Source: an uncultured Oscillospiraceae bacterium
Lineage (GTDB): Bacteria; Bacillota; Clostridia; Oscillospirales; Acutalibacteraceae
Length of the DNA: 23,142 nucleotides
NCBI GenBank assembly: GCA_900543525.1
Contig: UQRS01000034.1
Span: 1 to 23,142, forward strand
Direction: 5' to 3'
The number at the start of each line of letters is the position of its first letter. Positions within the stretch are counted from its first letter, which is position 1. The notes below the pieces were generated by a model. The model searched no databases, was not told where the DNA came from, and was given only the letters and a program-made list of their open reading frames with translations. Shown here one piece after another: positions 14,906-22,192 of the stretch. Both the position numbers and the translations under genes were made by a program.

Positions 14906-15751
14906 ATGGGAAAGCTGTATATTGTCGGGACACCCATCGGAAATCTGGAGGATTTCTCCCCCCGTGCGGTACGCATTTTGTCGGAGGTGGACTTCATCGC
15001 CGCCGAGGACACCCGCGTTACTTTAAAGCTGCTCAACCACTTCGGCATCAAAAAGCCGATGGTCAGCTATTTTGAGCACAATCGCCGCGAACGGGGGGAG
15101 GAGATTGCCGCCCGCCTTGAGCAGGGGGAAAGCTGCGCCCTGGTGACCGACGCGGGCATGCCGGCCATCTCCGACCCGGGGGAGGATTTAGTAAATCTCT
15201 GCCACGAGCGGGGCATTTCGCTGGAGTCGGTACCGGGGCCGAGCGCGGTCATCACGGCGCTCGCATTGTCGGGGATGCCGTCCGGCCGCTTCTGCTTCGA
15301 GGGGTTTTTATCGGTCAACAAGCCCTCTCGAAGGGAGCACCTCCTCTCCCTTCGGGAGGAGCGGCGAACCATGATCTTTTACGAAGCGCCGCACAAGCTG
15401 CTGGCCACCCTGCGCGATATGCTGGAGGTGTTCGGTGACCGCCCCGTCGCCGTCGTACGGGAGCTGACCAAGCTGCATGAGGAGGCGGTGCGCACCACCC
15501 TCTCGACCGCGGTCGACGCCTACACCGAAACGCCGCCGAAGGGGGAGTTTGTGCTGATCATCGGCGGCGCACCGGCGGCGGAGCAGCCCGCCCACACGCT
15601 GGAGGAGGCGGTGCGTTACGCCGCCTCTCTGCGGGAGGACGGCTTGTCTCCCACTGCCGCCGCGAAGGAGGCCGCCGCCCAGTTCGGCTTTAAGAAGGGC
15701 GAGATTTATAAAGCAATCTTACCATCGGTGGACAAGGACAGCCACGCCTGA
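14906..15751 (+). CDS. rsmI: 16S rRNA (cytidine(1402)-2'-O)-methyltransferase
   Basis: This 281-aa member of the tetrapyrrole-methylase fold modifies C1402 in the ribosomal decoding centre. It shows VGTPIGNLEDFSPRAVRIL at the N-terminus, AAEDTR, TDAGMPAISDPGEDLV, VPGPSAVITALALSG and FEGFL, in the normal order. The C-terminus (LREDGLSPTAAAKEAAAQFG...) is the usual helical RsmI tail. GGGAGG lies 9 nt before ATG 14906. The same frame stays open far upstream, to about 13994, but that stretch encodes the overlapping genes in other frames. It is the last gene of the operon; a large hairpin follows 128 nt later. Confidence 0.95.
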   Translation: MGKLYIVGTPIGNLEDFSPRAVRILSEVDFIAAEDTRVTLKLLNHFGIKKPMVSYFEHNRRERGEEIAARLEQGESCALVTDAGMPAISDPGEDLVNLCHERGISLESVPGPSAVITALALSGMPSGRFCFEGFLSVNKPSRREHLLSLREERRTMIFYEAPHKLLATLRDMLEVFGDRPVAVVRELTKLHEEAVRTTLSTAVDAYTETPPKGEFVLIIGGAPAAEQPAHTLEEAVRYAASLREDGLSPTAAAKEAAAQFGFKKGEIYKAILPSVDKDSHA

Positions 15752-15879
15752 CAGCACGTTTTTTCGGCGCTTTTTTACCCTTTCCGCCTGCGTTTCGAAA
15801 AACCGAAAATCACTCAAAAATCCATCGCCGGCAGGTGCTTTGCAGGTTTGCCCTTGCTAACCGATGATATAAAAACCAT

Positions 15880-15940
15880 CGAACCCCCACCGGAAAGAGA
15901 AGGCAGAATCACCTTCTCTTTTTGGCGGGGGTTCGCTTTT
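15880..15940 (+). terminator. Long composite hairpin, probable terminator after rsmI
   Basis: Outer arms CGAACCCCC / GGGGGTTCG and inner arms AAAGAGAAGG / CCTTCTCTTT close on an 8-nt loop. The hairpin is followed by CTTTTTCGG. The rest of the 405-nt gap (15752-16156) contains no credible gene: a minus-strand open frame crossing this hairpin is Pro/Arg-rich and unlike any family I know. Confidence 0.7.
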
Positions 15941-16099
15941 TCGGTGATTTTCCGGCGGGTTTGCCGCCCACAGCTGAGGCCTGATTTTTCCGCTTTGTAA
16001 CAAGCCACGCGGGAAGGGAAGCCTCCCTCCCCGGGGCGTACGGATCATCTTGTTTGGATGCATCTTTCCTCCCATACCGGGGGGAGTGGTTGAAAACAC

Positions 16100-16143
16100 A
16101 AAAAACGGGGGAAGAGGCATCTCTTCTCCCGTTTTTTAAAGGA
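16100..16143 (-). terminator. Terminator of the hydrogenase operon (bidirectional)
   Basis: A 17-bp stem with one mismatch (AAAAAACGGG...GAAGAG / CTCTTC...CCCGTTTTTT) closes on a 4-nt loop. T-runs flank it on both strands. It lies 19 nt after the group-B-like hydrogenase stop. Confidence 0.88.
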
Positions 16144-16156
16144 ATTCTATAAACTC

Positions 16157-17602
16157 CTATTTAACGTTATAAACGCTGATGGCGTCCTTGATGGTTTTCT
16201 CATACGCTTCCATGCCGTACTTGTCCACATCGCGCTTGTTCTTCTCCCCGTGGGTGAGGCAGCCGGCGCCGCCGATGCATCCGCCGAGGCAGGCCATCCC
16301 CTCGATGAAATTGCCGGGCAGCAATCCCTTGGAGGCTTTCAGCAAAGCCACCTTGCAGGCCTCGATCCCGTCGCAGGCAACCGGCTTGTACTCGAAATCC
16401 TCGATCTCATGCTCCTTGAGCGCCTGCTTCACCGCGTCGGACAGACCGCCGCTGCGGGCAAAAATCCGGCCGTAATAGGTCGCGTTGTCCAGCACATCCT
16501 CCTTCAGCGCGGTGATGTCGATATCCCGGCTGTCAAAGAGAGCCTGAAGCTCCTCAAAGGTGATGACGCAGTCGATGTAGGGGCGAACCGACTCCTTCTG
16601 GAACTCGGCCTTTTTGGCCGTGCAGGGCCCGATGAAAACAATCTTCGCGTCCGGATCCGTCTCCTTCATATACTTCGCGATGGTCGCCATGGGGGACAGG
16701 TTGTGGGAGATGTTGTCCTTGAGCGCGGGGAACTGCTTCTCGATATAATCGACAAAGGCCGGGCAGCAGGAGCTGGTCAAAAAGCCCTTCTCCACCAGCT
16801 CGGTCGACTCGGTATAAGCGACCATGTCGGCGCCCAGCGCTGCCTCCACCACGTTGTAGAAGCCGAGCGTCTTCAGCCCGGAGATCACCTGTCCCAGCTT
16901 GGCATAGGTGAACTGGCTGGAGATGGAGGGGGCTACCACGGCGTAGAGCTTGTACTTGGTGTTGTCCTCGCTCTTTTTGATCAGGTCGACCACGTCGATG
17001 ATAAAGGATTTATCCATGATCGCCCCGAACGGGCACATGTAAACGCACGCCCCGCAGGAGATGCACTTGTTGTTGTCGATCTTGGCCGCTTTGGTCTCGT
17101 TCATGGTGATGGCCTTGATCTTGCAGGCCTTCTCACAGGGGCGCTTGTTGTTGTTGATCGCGCTGTAGGGGCAGACTCTGGCGCACTGACCGCACTCGAC
17201 GCACTTGGACTTGTCAATATGCGCCTTCTGCTGGTGGTCGAAGGAAATCGCACCTCTCGGGCAGACATCCTCGCACCGGTGGGCGATGCAGCCGCGGCAG
17301 GCATTGGTGACCTCATATCCGCCCATCGGGCACTCGTCGCAGGCGATGTCGATGACCTCGATCACATTGGGGTTGGACTTGTCGCCGCCGGTGGCCAGCT
17401 TGACCCGCTCGGAAACAATGGCCCGCTCCTTGTAAATACAGCAGCGCATGGTCGGCTCCGGCCCTTTGGAAATGATTTTGGGGATGTCGTTGTAATGCTC
17501 CAGCAGCTTATCCTCAAAACTCAGGCGCGCCACCTCGCGCAGAACCTTGTATTTCAGATGCTGTATTTTGGTGTCAAATTTTCTTGTGCTGTGATCGCTC
17601 AT
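16157..17602 (-). CDS. [FeFe]-hydrogenase, group B-like, with multiple N-terminal FeS clusters
   Basis: This 481-aa cytosolic iron-sulfur enzyme carries all three H-cluster motifs: L1 TSSCCPAF (C279, C280), L2 GPCTAKKAE (C327) and L3 GMACLGGCIGG (C438, C442). The four cluster ligands and the proton-relay Cys are therefore present. The N-terminal part is Cys-rich, with C-x2-C at 88/91, CRGCIAHRCEDVCP (102-114), CVECGQCARVCP (134-144), CEKAC (156-160) and CISCGACVYMC (180-190). It is therefore ferredoxin-like and probably exchanges electrons with ferredoxin. The L1 Phe in place of Trp and the GPC (not MPC) in L2 fit the poorly characterised group B enzymes better than group A HydA. It is the last gene of the operon, 44 nt after the phosphatase gene. 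The direction of catalysis in vivo is unknown. Confidence 0.9.
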   Translation of the reverse strand: MSDHSTRKFDTKIQHLKYKVLREVARLSFEDKLLEHYNDIPKIISKGPEPTMRCCIYKERAIVSERVKLATGGDKSNPNVIEVIDIACDECPMGGYEVTNACRGCIAHRCEDVCPRGAISFDHQQKAHIDKSKCVECGQCARVCPYSAINNNKRPCEKACKIKAITMNETKAAKIDNNKCISCGACVYMCPFGAIMDKSFIIDVVDLIKKSEDNTKYKLYAVVAPSISSQFTYAKLGQVISGLKTLGFYNVVEAALGADMVAYTESTELVEKGFLTSSCCPAFVDYIEKQFPALKDNISHNLSPMATIAKYMKETDPDAKIVFIGPCTAKKAEFQKESVRPYIDCVITFEELQALFDSRDIDITALKEDVLDNATYYGRIFARSGGLSDAVKQALKEHEIEDFEYKPVACDGIEACKVALLKASKGLLPGNFIEGMACLGGCIGGAGCLTHGEKNKRDVDKYGMEAYEKTIKDAISVYNVK

Positions 17603-17646
17603 CTTCTGGTCATTCCTTTCATATGGGGCAAAGGCGTCCCGGCAGA

Positions 17647-18819
17647 TTAAAAATAGCTGACCTTAATCCGTTTTCCCATTTTTTTGAGGGCCTCGGCCAG
17701 CTCCTCTACCAGACGCATCTTAATGCTGAAATTGATCGGGAGATTGGGGTTCTGGTGGGCGGGATTGACCGCTCGCCCGACATAGAAATTGATGTCGGTC
17801 GCCTCCTCAAACAGCATTTTCGCAATGCGGGAGGCACCGTCTTTCTTGTAATCCCACTCGGTATAACACTGATTGTCGGTCAGATAACTCTTGGCATAGG
17901 TCAGCACCCGGTTGATGGTGATGACCCCCTCGGTCACGAGGTCGACCCCTTCGATCTCGGCGCAGGGGGGGATGTCCGGGTCGATATAATCCAGCTTCGG
18001 CACAACCGGCTTGCCGAGGAATTCCCCCGCCAGAGTCGAGGTCGTACCGCCGCAGACGATGTGCTTTCCGGCCTTGGAGAAAAAGAGGGTCTGCATCTTG
18101 CGCAAATCCTTCGGGTCGGAGGGCGGACCGATCATCAAATTGACCGACTCCCTCGGACGGATCTTGACCGTGCAGACGGTCGTGTCGTCGCCCGGCTCGT
18201 TCTCGTACAGGCGGTTGCACTCATCCAGCAGGATGGTGGAGATGGTTTTCGCCGTCAGCTCGGGGGCGTACATCGTCTCCATAAAATCAATGATGTCGTC
18301 CCGCTGCCAGCCGAAGTTGAGGGACTTGCCCACGCCGGCGTGGATGCAGCCGTCGCTCATCGCGATGAAAACGTCCCCCTCCTGCACGCTGATTTTGGAT
18401 TTATAAATCACCTTGTCGTCGATTTTTAAAGAAGTCTCCTCCATGGGGAAGTACTTGCCGCCGCGCAGCAGGATGACATGCGGGTTGTCGTACTGGATAA
18501 TCTCGGCCTCACTGCTGGCGGTGATCCGCAGGATGGTAAAGGTGGAGTAGGCCACCTTCCGCACGCTGCAGACCGGCAGGGTCTGCGCGATGGTGGAGAC
18601 GCACTCCTCAATCGGGAGGGACTCGGCCATCATGGTTGAAATAATTTTGGAGGTCAGGGTCGACAGGATCGAGGCCTTCACCCCGCTGCCCAGCCCATCG
18701 GCCAAAACAACTACAACCGAGTCTTCCCCCGCCTCGACCACTTCGACATGATCACCGCAAAGCTGCTCGCCGGTTTTGAAGAGGCTGTGATAGCCGATGT
18801 CAGTGCACAAATTAGTCAT
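17647..18819 (-). CDS. SpoIIE/PP2C-family serine phosphatase with unassigned C-terminal domain, hydrogenase-linked
   Basis: The protein is 390 aa. Residues about 1-220 form a SpoIIE-like PP2C phosphatase: GDHVEV with Asp23, LADGLGSG with Asp41, MSDGCIHAG with Asp156, and GDDTTV with Asp211/212. These are the metal-binding acidic positions of the family, so it should be active on phospho-Ser/Thr. Residues about 225-390 (including KHIVCGGTTSTLAGEFLGK) form a second, conserved-looking domain that I cannot assign. There is no membrane segment. The gene overlaps the upstream sensory hydrogenase by 8 nt, implying coupled translation and a shared function. From memory, PP2C genes accompany group C sensory [FeFe]-hydrogenases in several Clostridia. 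The substrate phosphoprotein is unknown and no kinase is encoded here. Confidence 0.87.
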   Translation of the reverse strand: MTNLCTDIGYHSLFKTGEQLCGDHVEVVEAGEDSVVVVLADGLGSGVKASILSTLTSKIISTMMAESLPIEECVSTIAQTLPVCSVRKVAYSTFTILRITASSEAEIIQYDNPHVILLRGGKYFPMEETSLKIDDKVIYKSKISVQEGDVFIAMSDGCIHAGVGKSLNFGWQRDDIIDFMETMYAPELTAKTISTILLDECNRLYENEPGDDTTVCTVKIRPRESVNLMIGPPSDPKDLRKMQTLFFSKAGKHIVCGGTTSTLAGEFLGKPVVPKLDYIDPDIPPCAEIEGVDLVTEGVITINRVLTYAKSYLTDNQCYTEWDYKKDGASRIAKMLFEEATDINFYVGRAVNPAHQNPNLPINFSIKMRLVEELAEALKKMGKRIKVSYF

Positions 18820-20488
18820 TGGTCAGCGACTCCTTCAGCTTGGACAGCGCAATCTTGGTCTCCGCCGTCGTCTCCCCGAGCAGAGAGGCGATTTCCTGCA
18901 CCACCCGCATCTGCTTCTCAACCACCTTATCGGTGGTTTCAATGGCCTTGCGGCTGATATCCTCTCGCCGGACGCGGTTTTTCTCCTCCTCCGTGACGTC
19001 CCGCATCAGGCACATCAGGATGTGGTAGCTCTTGTCATAGATAATACTCTGCTCAACATAGCGGTCGTATTCGGCAAGGTAAATCCGCTTGTCGTGCACA
19101 TCTCGGCCGCTTTGCAGCACCTCAAAGAAGGGCAGCGGGTCAAGCACCCGCACCACCTGATCTCCGACAATGCTCATACCCGCCCCGATGTTCATGAGGT
19201 CGCAGGCCGCCCGGTTCATCTGCTGAATTTCCAGTTCCTCATTCAGCACGACAATGGCGTTCGGGGTGTTCTGAATCACCGTGTCGGAGAAGGACTCGGC
19301 CTTCTCCTTAAGAAAAGGCAAACACATGGTCAGGTCGGCCTTCCCCTGCAGGACGGCGACCGCCTTCTCCCGGCAGGTGTTGTAGCCGCAGGTGCCGCAG
19401 TTGAGCTCATCCTCCGGTTTGGTTTTGCCCATGCGGGTCAAAATCTCCTGAATGGCGCTGCTGCCCGGCATCTGCCGATGCAGGCCGAGGTAGGAGAAGG
19501 TTTTCTCCGACCGGGCGGCCACCGGCGCCTCGACCGGGAAGTCGTCCGCCCCGGCATAGCTCGCCACCGCGATATAGTCGCGGACAGGCGCGCGCCGGTT
19601 CTTCTCCATCGCGGGGCCGCCGACGCAGCTGCCGACGCAGGCCGACATTTCAATAAAGCAGTTGTCAAGGTTTCCGGCGATTACATCCTGTATCGCATGG
19701 ATGCAGTTCTCCACCCCGTCGATGGTGAGGTAGGTATAGTCGGGGCTGTCGCACTTCATGCTCTTCAAAATTCCGCCGGCCGTGGGGAAAAAGCGGGTCT
19801 TTCCGCCCGGCCGGGCATCCTCCCGTTTTTCCAGAACAATCTCCTCGTTCGCGAACCAGCCGGTCAGCTCCTCAAAGGTCAGAACGCAGTCGACATCCTT
19901 CGCGAACTCCTCCGCCTCGCTCTTTTTGGAGATGCAGGGCCCGATAAAAACCACCTTGGCCCCCGGATACCGCTCCTTGAGGCTGATGGCGTGCGCCTGC
20001 ATGGGGGTGACCACCGGCGCGAGATAGGGCAGCGCGTCCGGATAGTGCTTTTGAATCAGCAGGTTGACCGAGTGACAGCAGGAGGAAATCATTACCCGGC
20101 GCTCTCCCTGCGCGACCATTTCGTCATAGCGGTTCTTCACATCGGTCGCGCCGACCGCCGTCTCCTCTACGCCGGCAAAGCCGAGCTTCTGCAAGGCCTC
20201 GGTCATAGAAGCAATGGTCGCCCCCTCATAATTGGCGACAAAGGAGGGCGCCAGACTGACATACACCGGCCGGCCGGAGGCGATCAGGCCTTTGACCGCG
20301 TCGACGTCGTTGCGGATTTCCTTGGCATTCTGGGGACATGCGACAAAGCACTGTCCGCAGAGAATGCACTCATCCTCCACAATATGGGCCTGATTGCCCG
20401 AAAAGCGGATGGATTTCACCGGACAGTGCCGTATACATTTGTAGCAGTTTTTGCAGTTGGATTTTTTCAGTTTCAAGTATTTTGTCAT
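18812..20488 (-). CDS. Sensory-type [FeFe]-hydrogenase with PAS domain (HydS-like, group C)
   Basis: The domain order over 558 aa is as follows. Two [4Fe-4S] clusters: CKNCYKCIRHCP (12-22) and CILCGQCFVACP (41-51). An H-cluster domain with L1 SSCCHS (C137, C138), L2 GPCISKKSE (C185) and L3 SACVGSC (C284, C288). A C-x2-C-x4-C-x16-C FeS module (C364, C367, C372, C389). A PAS domain (about 400-500; NTPNAIVVLNEELEIQQMN). A C-terminal helical/coiled tail. All H-cluster Cys are kept, but the L1 Pro of TSCCP is His here. The missing catalytic accessory sequence and the PAS output indicate an H2/redox sensor rather than a bulk producer (family knowledge). There is no kinase domain; the phosphatase encoded next probably receives the signal (inference). 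Confidence 0.9.
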   Translation of the reverse strand: MTKYLKLKKSNCKNCYKCIRHCPVKSIRFSGNQAHIVEDECILCGQCFVACPQNAKEIRNDVDAVKGLIASGRPVYVSLAPSFVANYEGATIASMTEALQKLGFAGVEETAVGATDVKNRYDEMVAQGERRVMISSCCHSVNLLIQKHYPDALPYLAPVVTPMQAHAISLKERYPGAKVVFIGPCISKKSEAEEFAKDVDCVLTFEELTGWFANEEIVLEKREDARPGGKTRFFPTAGGILKSMKCDSPDYTYLTIDGVENCIHAIQDVIAGNLDNCFIEMSACVGSCVGGPAMEKNRRAPVRDYIAVASYAGADDFPVEAPVAARSEKTFSYLGLHRQMPGSSAIQEILTRMGKTKPEDELNCGTCGYNTCREKAVAVLQGKADLTMCLPFLKEKAESFSDTVIQNTPNAIVVLNEELEIQQMNRAACDLMNIGAGMSIVGDQVVRVLDPLPFFEVLQSGRDVHDKRIYLAEYDRYVEQSIIYDKSYHILMCLMRDVTEEEKNRVRREDISRKAIETTDKVVEKQMRVVQEIASLLGETTAETKIALSKLKESLTND

Positions 20489-20518
20489 GACGAAAAAGCC
20501 CTCTTTAAAAGCGCAAAC

Positions 20519-20758
20519 TTATTTATGCAGCACATAATGATCGAAGATCTCGGTAAAATTCTCCGGAGAGACGCCGCAGATCACTTCATCATCCACTTTG
20601 ATCGACACGCCGTCGGTACATTTGCCGAGACAGAAGGCCGCGCTGAGGGATACCTCATTCTGAAGGCCGTTTTTCTTCAGCGCCTCGGTCATGAGCTCAA
20701 TAATCTGATAGGATCCGCGCAGATGGCAGGAACTGCCGACACAAACTTGAATAGTCAT
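20519..20758 (-). CDS. Thioredoxin-like [2Fe-2S] ferredoxin, NuoE/HydC-like
   Basis: This 79-aa protein has the four cluster ligands of the thioredoxin-fold [2Fe-2S] family: C6-x4-C11 (CVGSSC) and C-x3-C (AFCLGKCTDG). It corresponds to the C-terminal domain of NuoE/HoxE and the electron-input subunits of multimeric [FeFe]-hydrogenases, but stands alone. It likely passes electrons to or from the sensory hydrogenase encoded 30 nt downstream. ATG 20758 gives the family N-terminus; the best ribosome site (AAAGGG) is rather far, 14 nt away. It is paralogous to the next gene upstream in the operon. Confidence 0.9.
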   Translation of the reverse strand: MTIQVCVGSSCHLRGSYQIIELMTEALKKNGLQNEVSLSAAFCLGKCTDGVSIKVDDEVICGVSPENFTEIFDHYVLHK

Positions 20759-20785
20759 TGGCTTATGTTCATCCCTTTCTCGAAC

Positions 20786-20812
20786 GCAAAAAGACGGCGG
20801 CCCGCCGCCCGG
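20786..20812 (-). other. GC-rich hairpin with T-tract inside the hydrogenase operon
   Basis: Between the two thioredoxin-like ferredoxin genes the minus strand reads CGGCGG-G-CCGCCG followed by TCTTTTTG. The loop is very tight, so the real stem must be shorter. It could reduce downstream expression (a leaky terminator) or mark an RNA processing point. Confidence 0.35.
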
Positions 20813-20848
20813 TTATGCAAAGCGGCGGGAACCGCGGCGTCCAAATTC

Positions 20849-21091
20849 TCAGACGATTTTGGAAAGCACCTGCTCTTTAAAGAAAAGATCCACAATATCC
20901 GGGTTGACGCTGAACTTCTTGCCGTCCACCGTGACATCCACGCCGTCGGCGCAGGTGCCGTCGCAGAAGGCCGCCTTCAGCTCAACCTTGTCACTGAGGC
21001 CGTTCTCGGCCACCAGAGCCTGCAGCTTCTCCACGATTTCCTTCGCGCCCTTTACATGACAGGCCGTGCAGACACAAATAGATATTTTCAT
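20849..21091 (-). CDS. Thioredoxin-like [2Fe-2S] ferredoxin, first gene of the hydrogenase operon
   Basis: This 80-aa single-domain protein has C6-x4-C11 (CVCTAC) and C-x3-C (AFCDGTCADG), the ligand pattern of NuoE/HydC-type [2Fe-2S] domains. There is one extra Cys at position 8. The start ATG 21091 has GGAG 8 nt upstream; the in-frame GTG at 21100 overlaps that ribosome site and is rejected. It is a paralogue of the 79-aa neighbour, sharing length, cluster spacing and the C-terminal V-x-P-x-x pattern. It lies first behind the Rex and LysR-type sites. Having two non-identical copies suggests two partners or two potentials (inference). Confidence 0.9.
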   Translation of the reverse strand: MKISICVCTACHVKGAKEIVEKLQALVAENGLSDKVELKAAFCDGTCADGVDVTVDGKKFSVNPDIVDLFFKEQVLSKIV

Positions 21092-21161
21092 TACAACCAC
21101 TCCTTACATCCATAAAACATACTTTCGTCTACCCAAGCAGACGGCGTAGGCCGCCTACCTC

Positions 21162-21179
21162 TTGTTAAAAATTTAACAC
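21162..21179. promoter_or_regulatory. Rex (NADH/NAD+ redox repressor) operator
   Basis: TTGTTAAAAATTTAACAC matches the Firmicutes Rex operator (TTGTTAA-N4-TTAACAA) at every fixed position but the last. It lies 71 bp upstream of the first gene of the hydrogenase operon. Rex releases DNA when NADH is high; hydrogenase and fermentation genes are known Rex targets in Clostridia. Confidence 0.75.
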
Positions 21180-21215
21180 ACATTTGAACCGGACGGAAAT
21201 ATAAAAAAGGAATAT

Positions 21216-21238
21216 AGGTATAACTTTTTTATATACCT
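21216..21238. promoter_or_regulatory. LysR-type operator palindrome
   Basis: A perfect inverted repeat, AGGTATA-N9-TATACCT, contains the T-N11-A core of LysR-family sites. A half-site-like AGGAATA lies 8 bp to its left (21208-21214). It is 125 bp upstream of the hydrogenase operon and just past the LysR genes, where an activator would bind. Confidence 0.6.
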
Positions 21239-21241
21239 CTC

Positions 21242-21282
21242 AAAAACCCGCTGCTGACGCGGCAAAAAGGCCGGTCGTCAGC
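21242..21282 (-). terminator. Probable terminator of the LysR gene pair
   Basis: On the minus strand, GCTGACG...GGC-CTTTTT-GCC...CGTCAGC forms an interrupted stem, followed after AGCGGG by TTTTTG. It overlaps the stop of the downstream LysR gene. The T-tract is displaced, so efficiency is uncertain. Confidence 0.5.
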
Positions 21283-22192
21283 CTCTGGAAATTTCTGCAA
21301 TCACCGCGTCCAGCTTTTCTAAAAAGAGGTTTTCGTTGTCGGTGAAATGATGTCCGTTTTTGAAAATCAGCAGATCACAGTAGCGGTGGCTGCCGCTGTC
21401 GCACTTTTTCTGCGTCAGGCCGTAGCAGTGCAGCAGCTCCCGCGGCATGGGGGAAACCCACATATAGGTATCCTTTACCTTGCGCAGCAGGTCGAACTGG
21501 CTGCCCCGCTCATAGACGTAGATCCTCCGGCGGCCGTTCCCGGCCTCCCCGGCGCTGCGCAGGAAGGGGAGGCTCTGGTCGCCGTGCAGAATCTCGGTAT
21601 ACTGCTCCAACGCGGCGCGGGTGACCAGCGCCTCTCCGGCCAGGGGGTGCTCATGCGAAAGCAGAAGCCGGTATTCATATGTAAAGATCCGCCGGTGTCC
21701 CAGCCCCTTCTCCCCAAACAGGCGGTAGAAAAACGCCTTGTCATCCAGGCGGCAGCGCACAATGCCCAGATCGCAGCGGCCGGAGGCGACCGCCTCGGTC
21801 GCCGCGACCGAGCTGGTTTCCTCAAAATGGAAATCGAGCGCTTCGCTCCGGTCGATCTCGTTCAAAAACAGGGTAAAGGCATGGGTGATATAGCTGGCGC
21901 GCGGGACGGCGATGCTGAATTTGGAGTGCAAATCCCCCTCCCCGGCGTACAGCCGCTCCATCTCGGCAATCTCGGCCAGGATATTTTCCCCGAGCGCGAG
22001 GAAATCGGCCCCCTTGGGGGTCGGCTCCATCCCGCGGGAGGTGCGGCGGAAAATCGCAAAGCCCAGACGGGACTCAAACTCCTTGATCGCCTTGCTCAGG
22101 TTCGGCTGACTCATGAAAAGGTTTTCCGCCGCCTGAGAAATCGAGCCGGTTCGGGCAACCTCCACCGCGTACTTCAGATGCGTAATATTCAT
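21278..22192 (-). CDS. LysR-family transcriptional regulator (proximal)
   Basis: This 304-aa protein has an N-terminal winged helix-turn-helix (about 1-60; GSISQAAENLFMSQPNLSKA) and a periplasmic-binding-like effector domain (about 90-300). The start MNITHLKYAVEVA at 22192 is the standard LysR N-terminus; GGGGAGGGG lies about 8 nt upstream, and the ATG overlaps the stop of the other LysR gene as ATGA. The effector half is divergent (RCDLGIVRCRLDD, PMPRELLHCYGL) and gives no ligand clue. It is encoded directly upstream of the hydrogenase operon and next to a T-N11-A palindrome, so it is a good candidate regulator of that operon. Confidence 0.92.
   Translation of the reverse strand: MNITHLKYAVEVARTGSISQAAENLFMSQPNLSKAIKEFESRLGFAIFRRTSRGMEPTPKGADFLALGENILAEIAEMERLYAGEGDLHSKFSIAVPRASYITHAFTLFLNEIDRSEALDFHFEETSSVAATEAVASGRCDLGIVRCRLDDKAFFYRLFGEKGLGHRRIFTYEYRLLLSHEHPLAGEALVTRAALEQYTEILHGDQSLPFLRSAGEAGNGRRRIYVYERGSQFDLLRKVKDTYMWVSPMPRELLHCYGLTQKKCDSGSHRYCDLLIFKNGHHFTDNENLFLEKLDAVIAEISRG

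Noticed and set aside
15857..16060. Minus-strand frame of about 68 codons with GGGAGG before MHPNKMIRTP
   Set aside because: It crosses the composite terminator hairpin, is Pro/Arg-rich with no recognisable family, and lies between two terminators without a promoter.
18797..21115. Very long open frame on the plus strand (about 770 codons) opposite the hydrogenase genes
   Set aside because: It is an antisense shadow caused by G+C-rich codon bias. The minus-strand frames carry complete enzyme motifs and this one has none. The same applies to the long frames opposite asnB and aroF/aroB.
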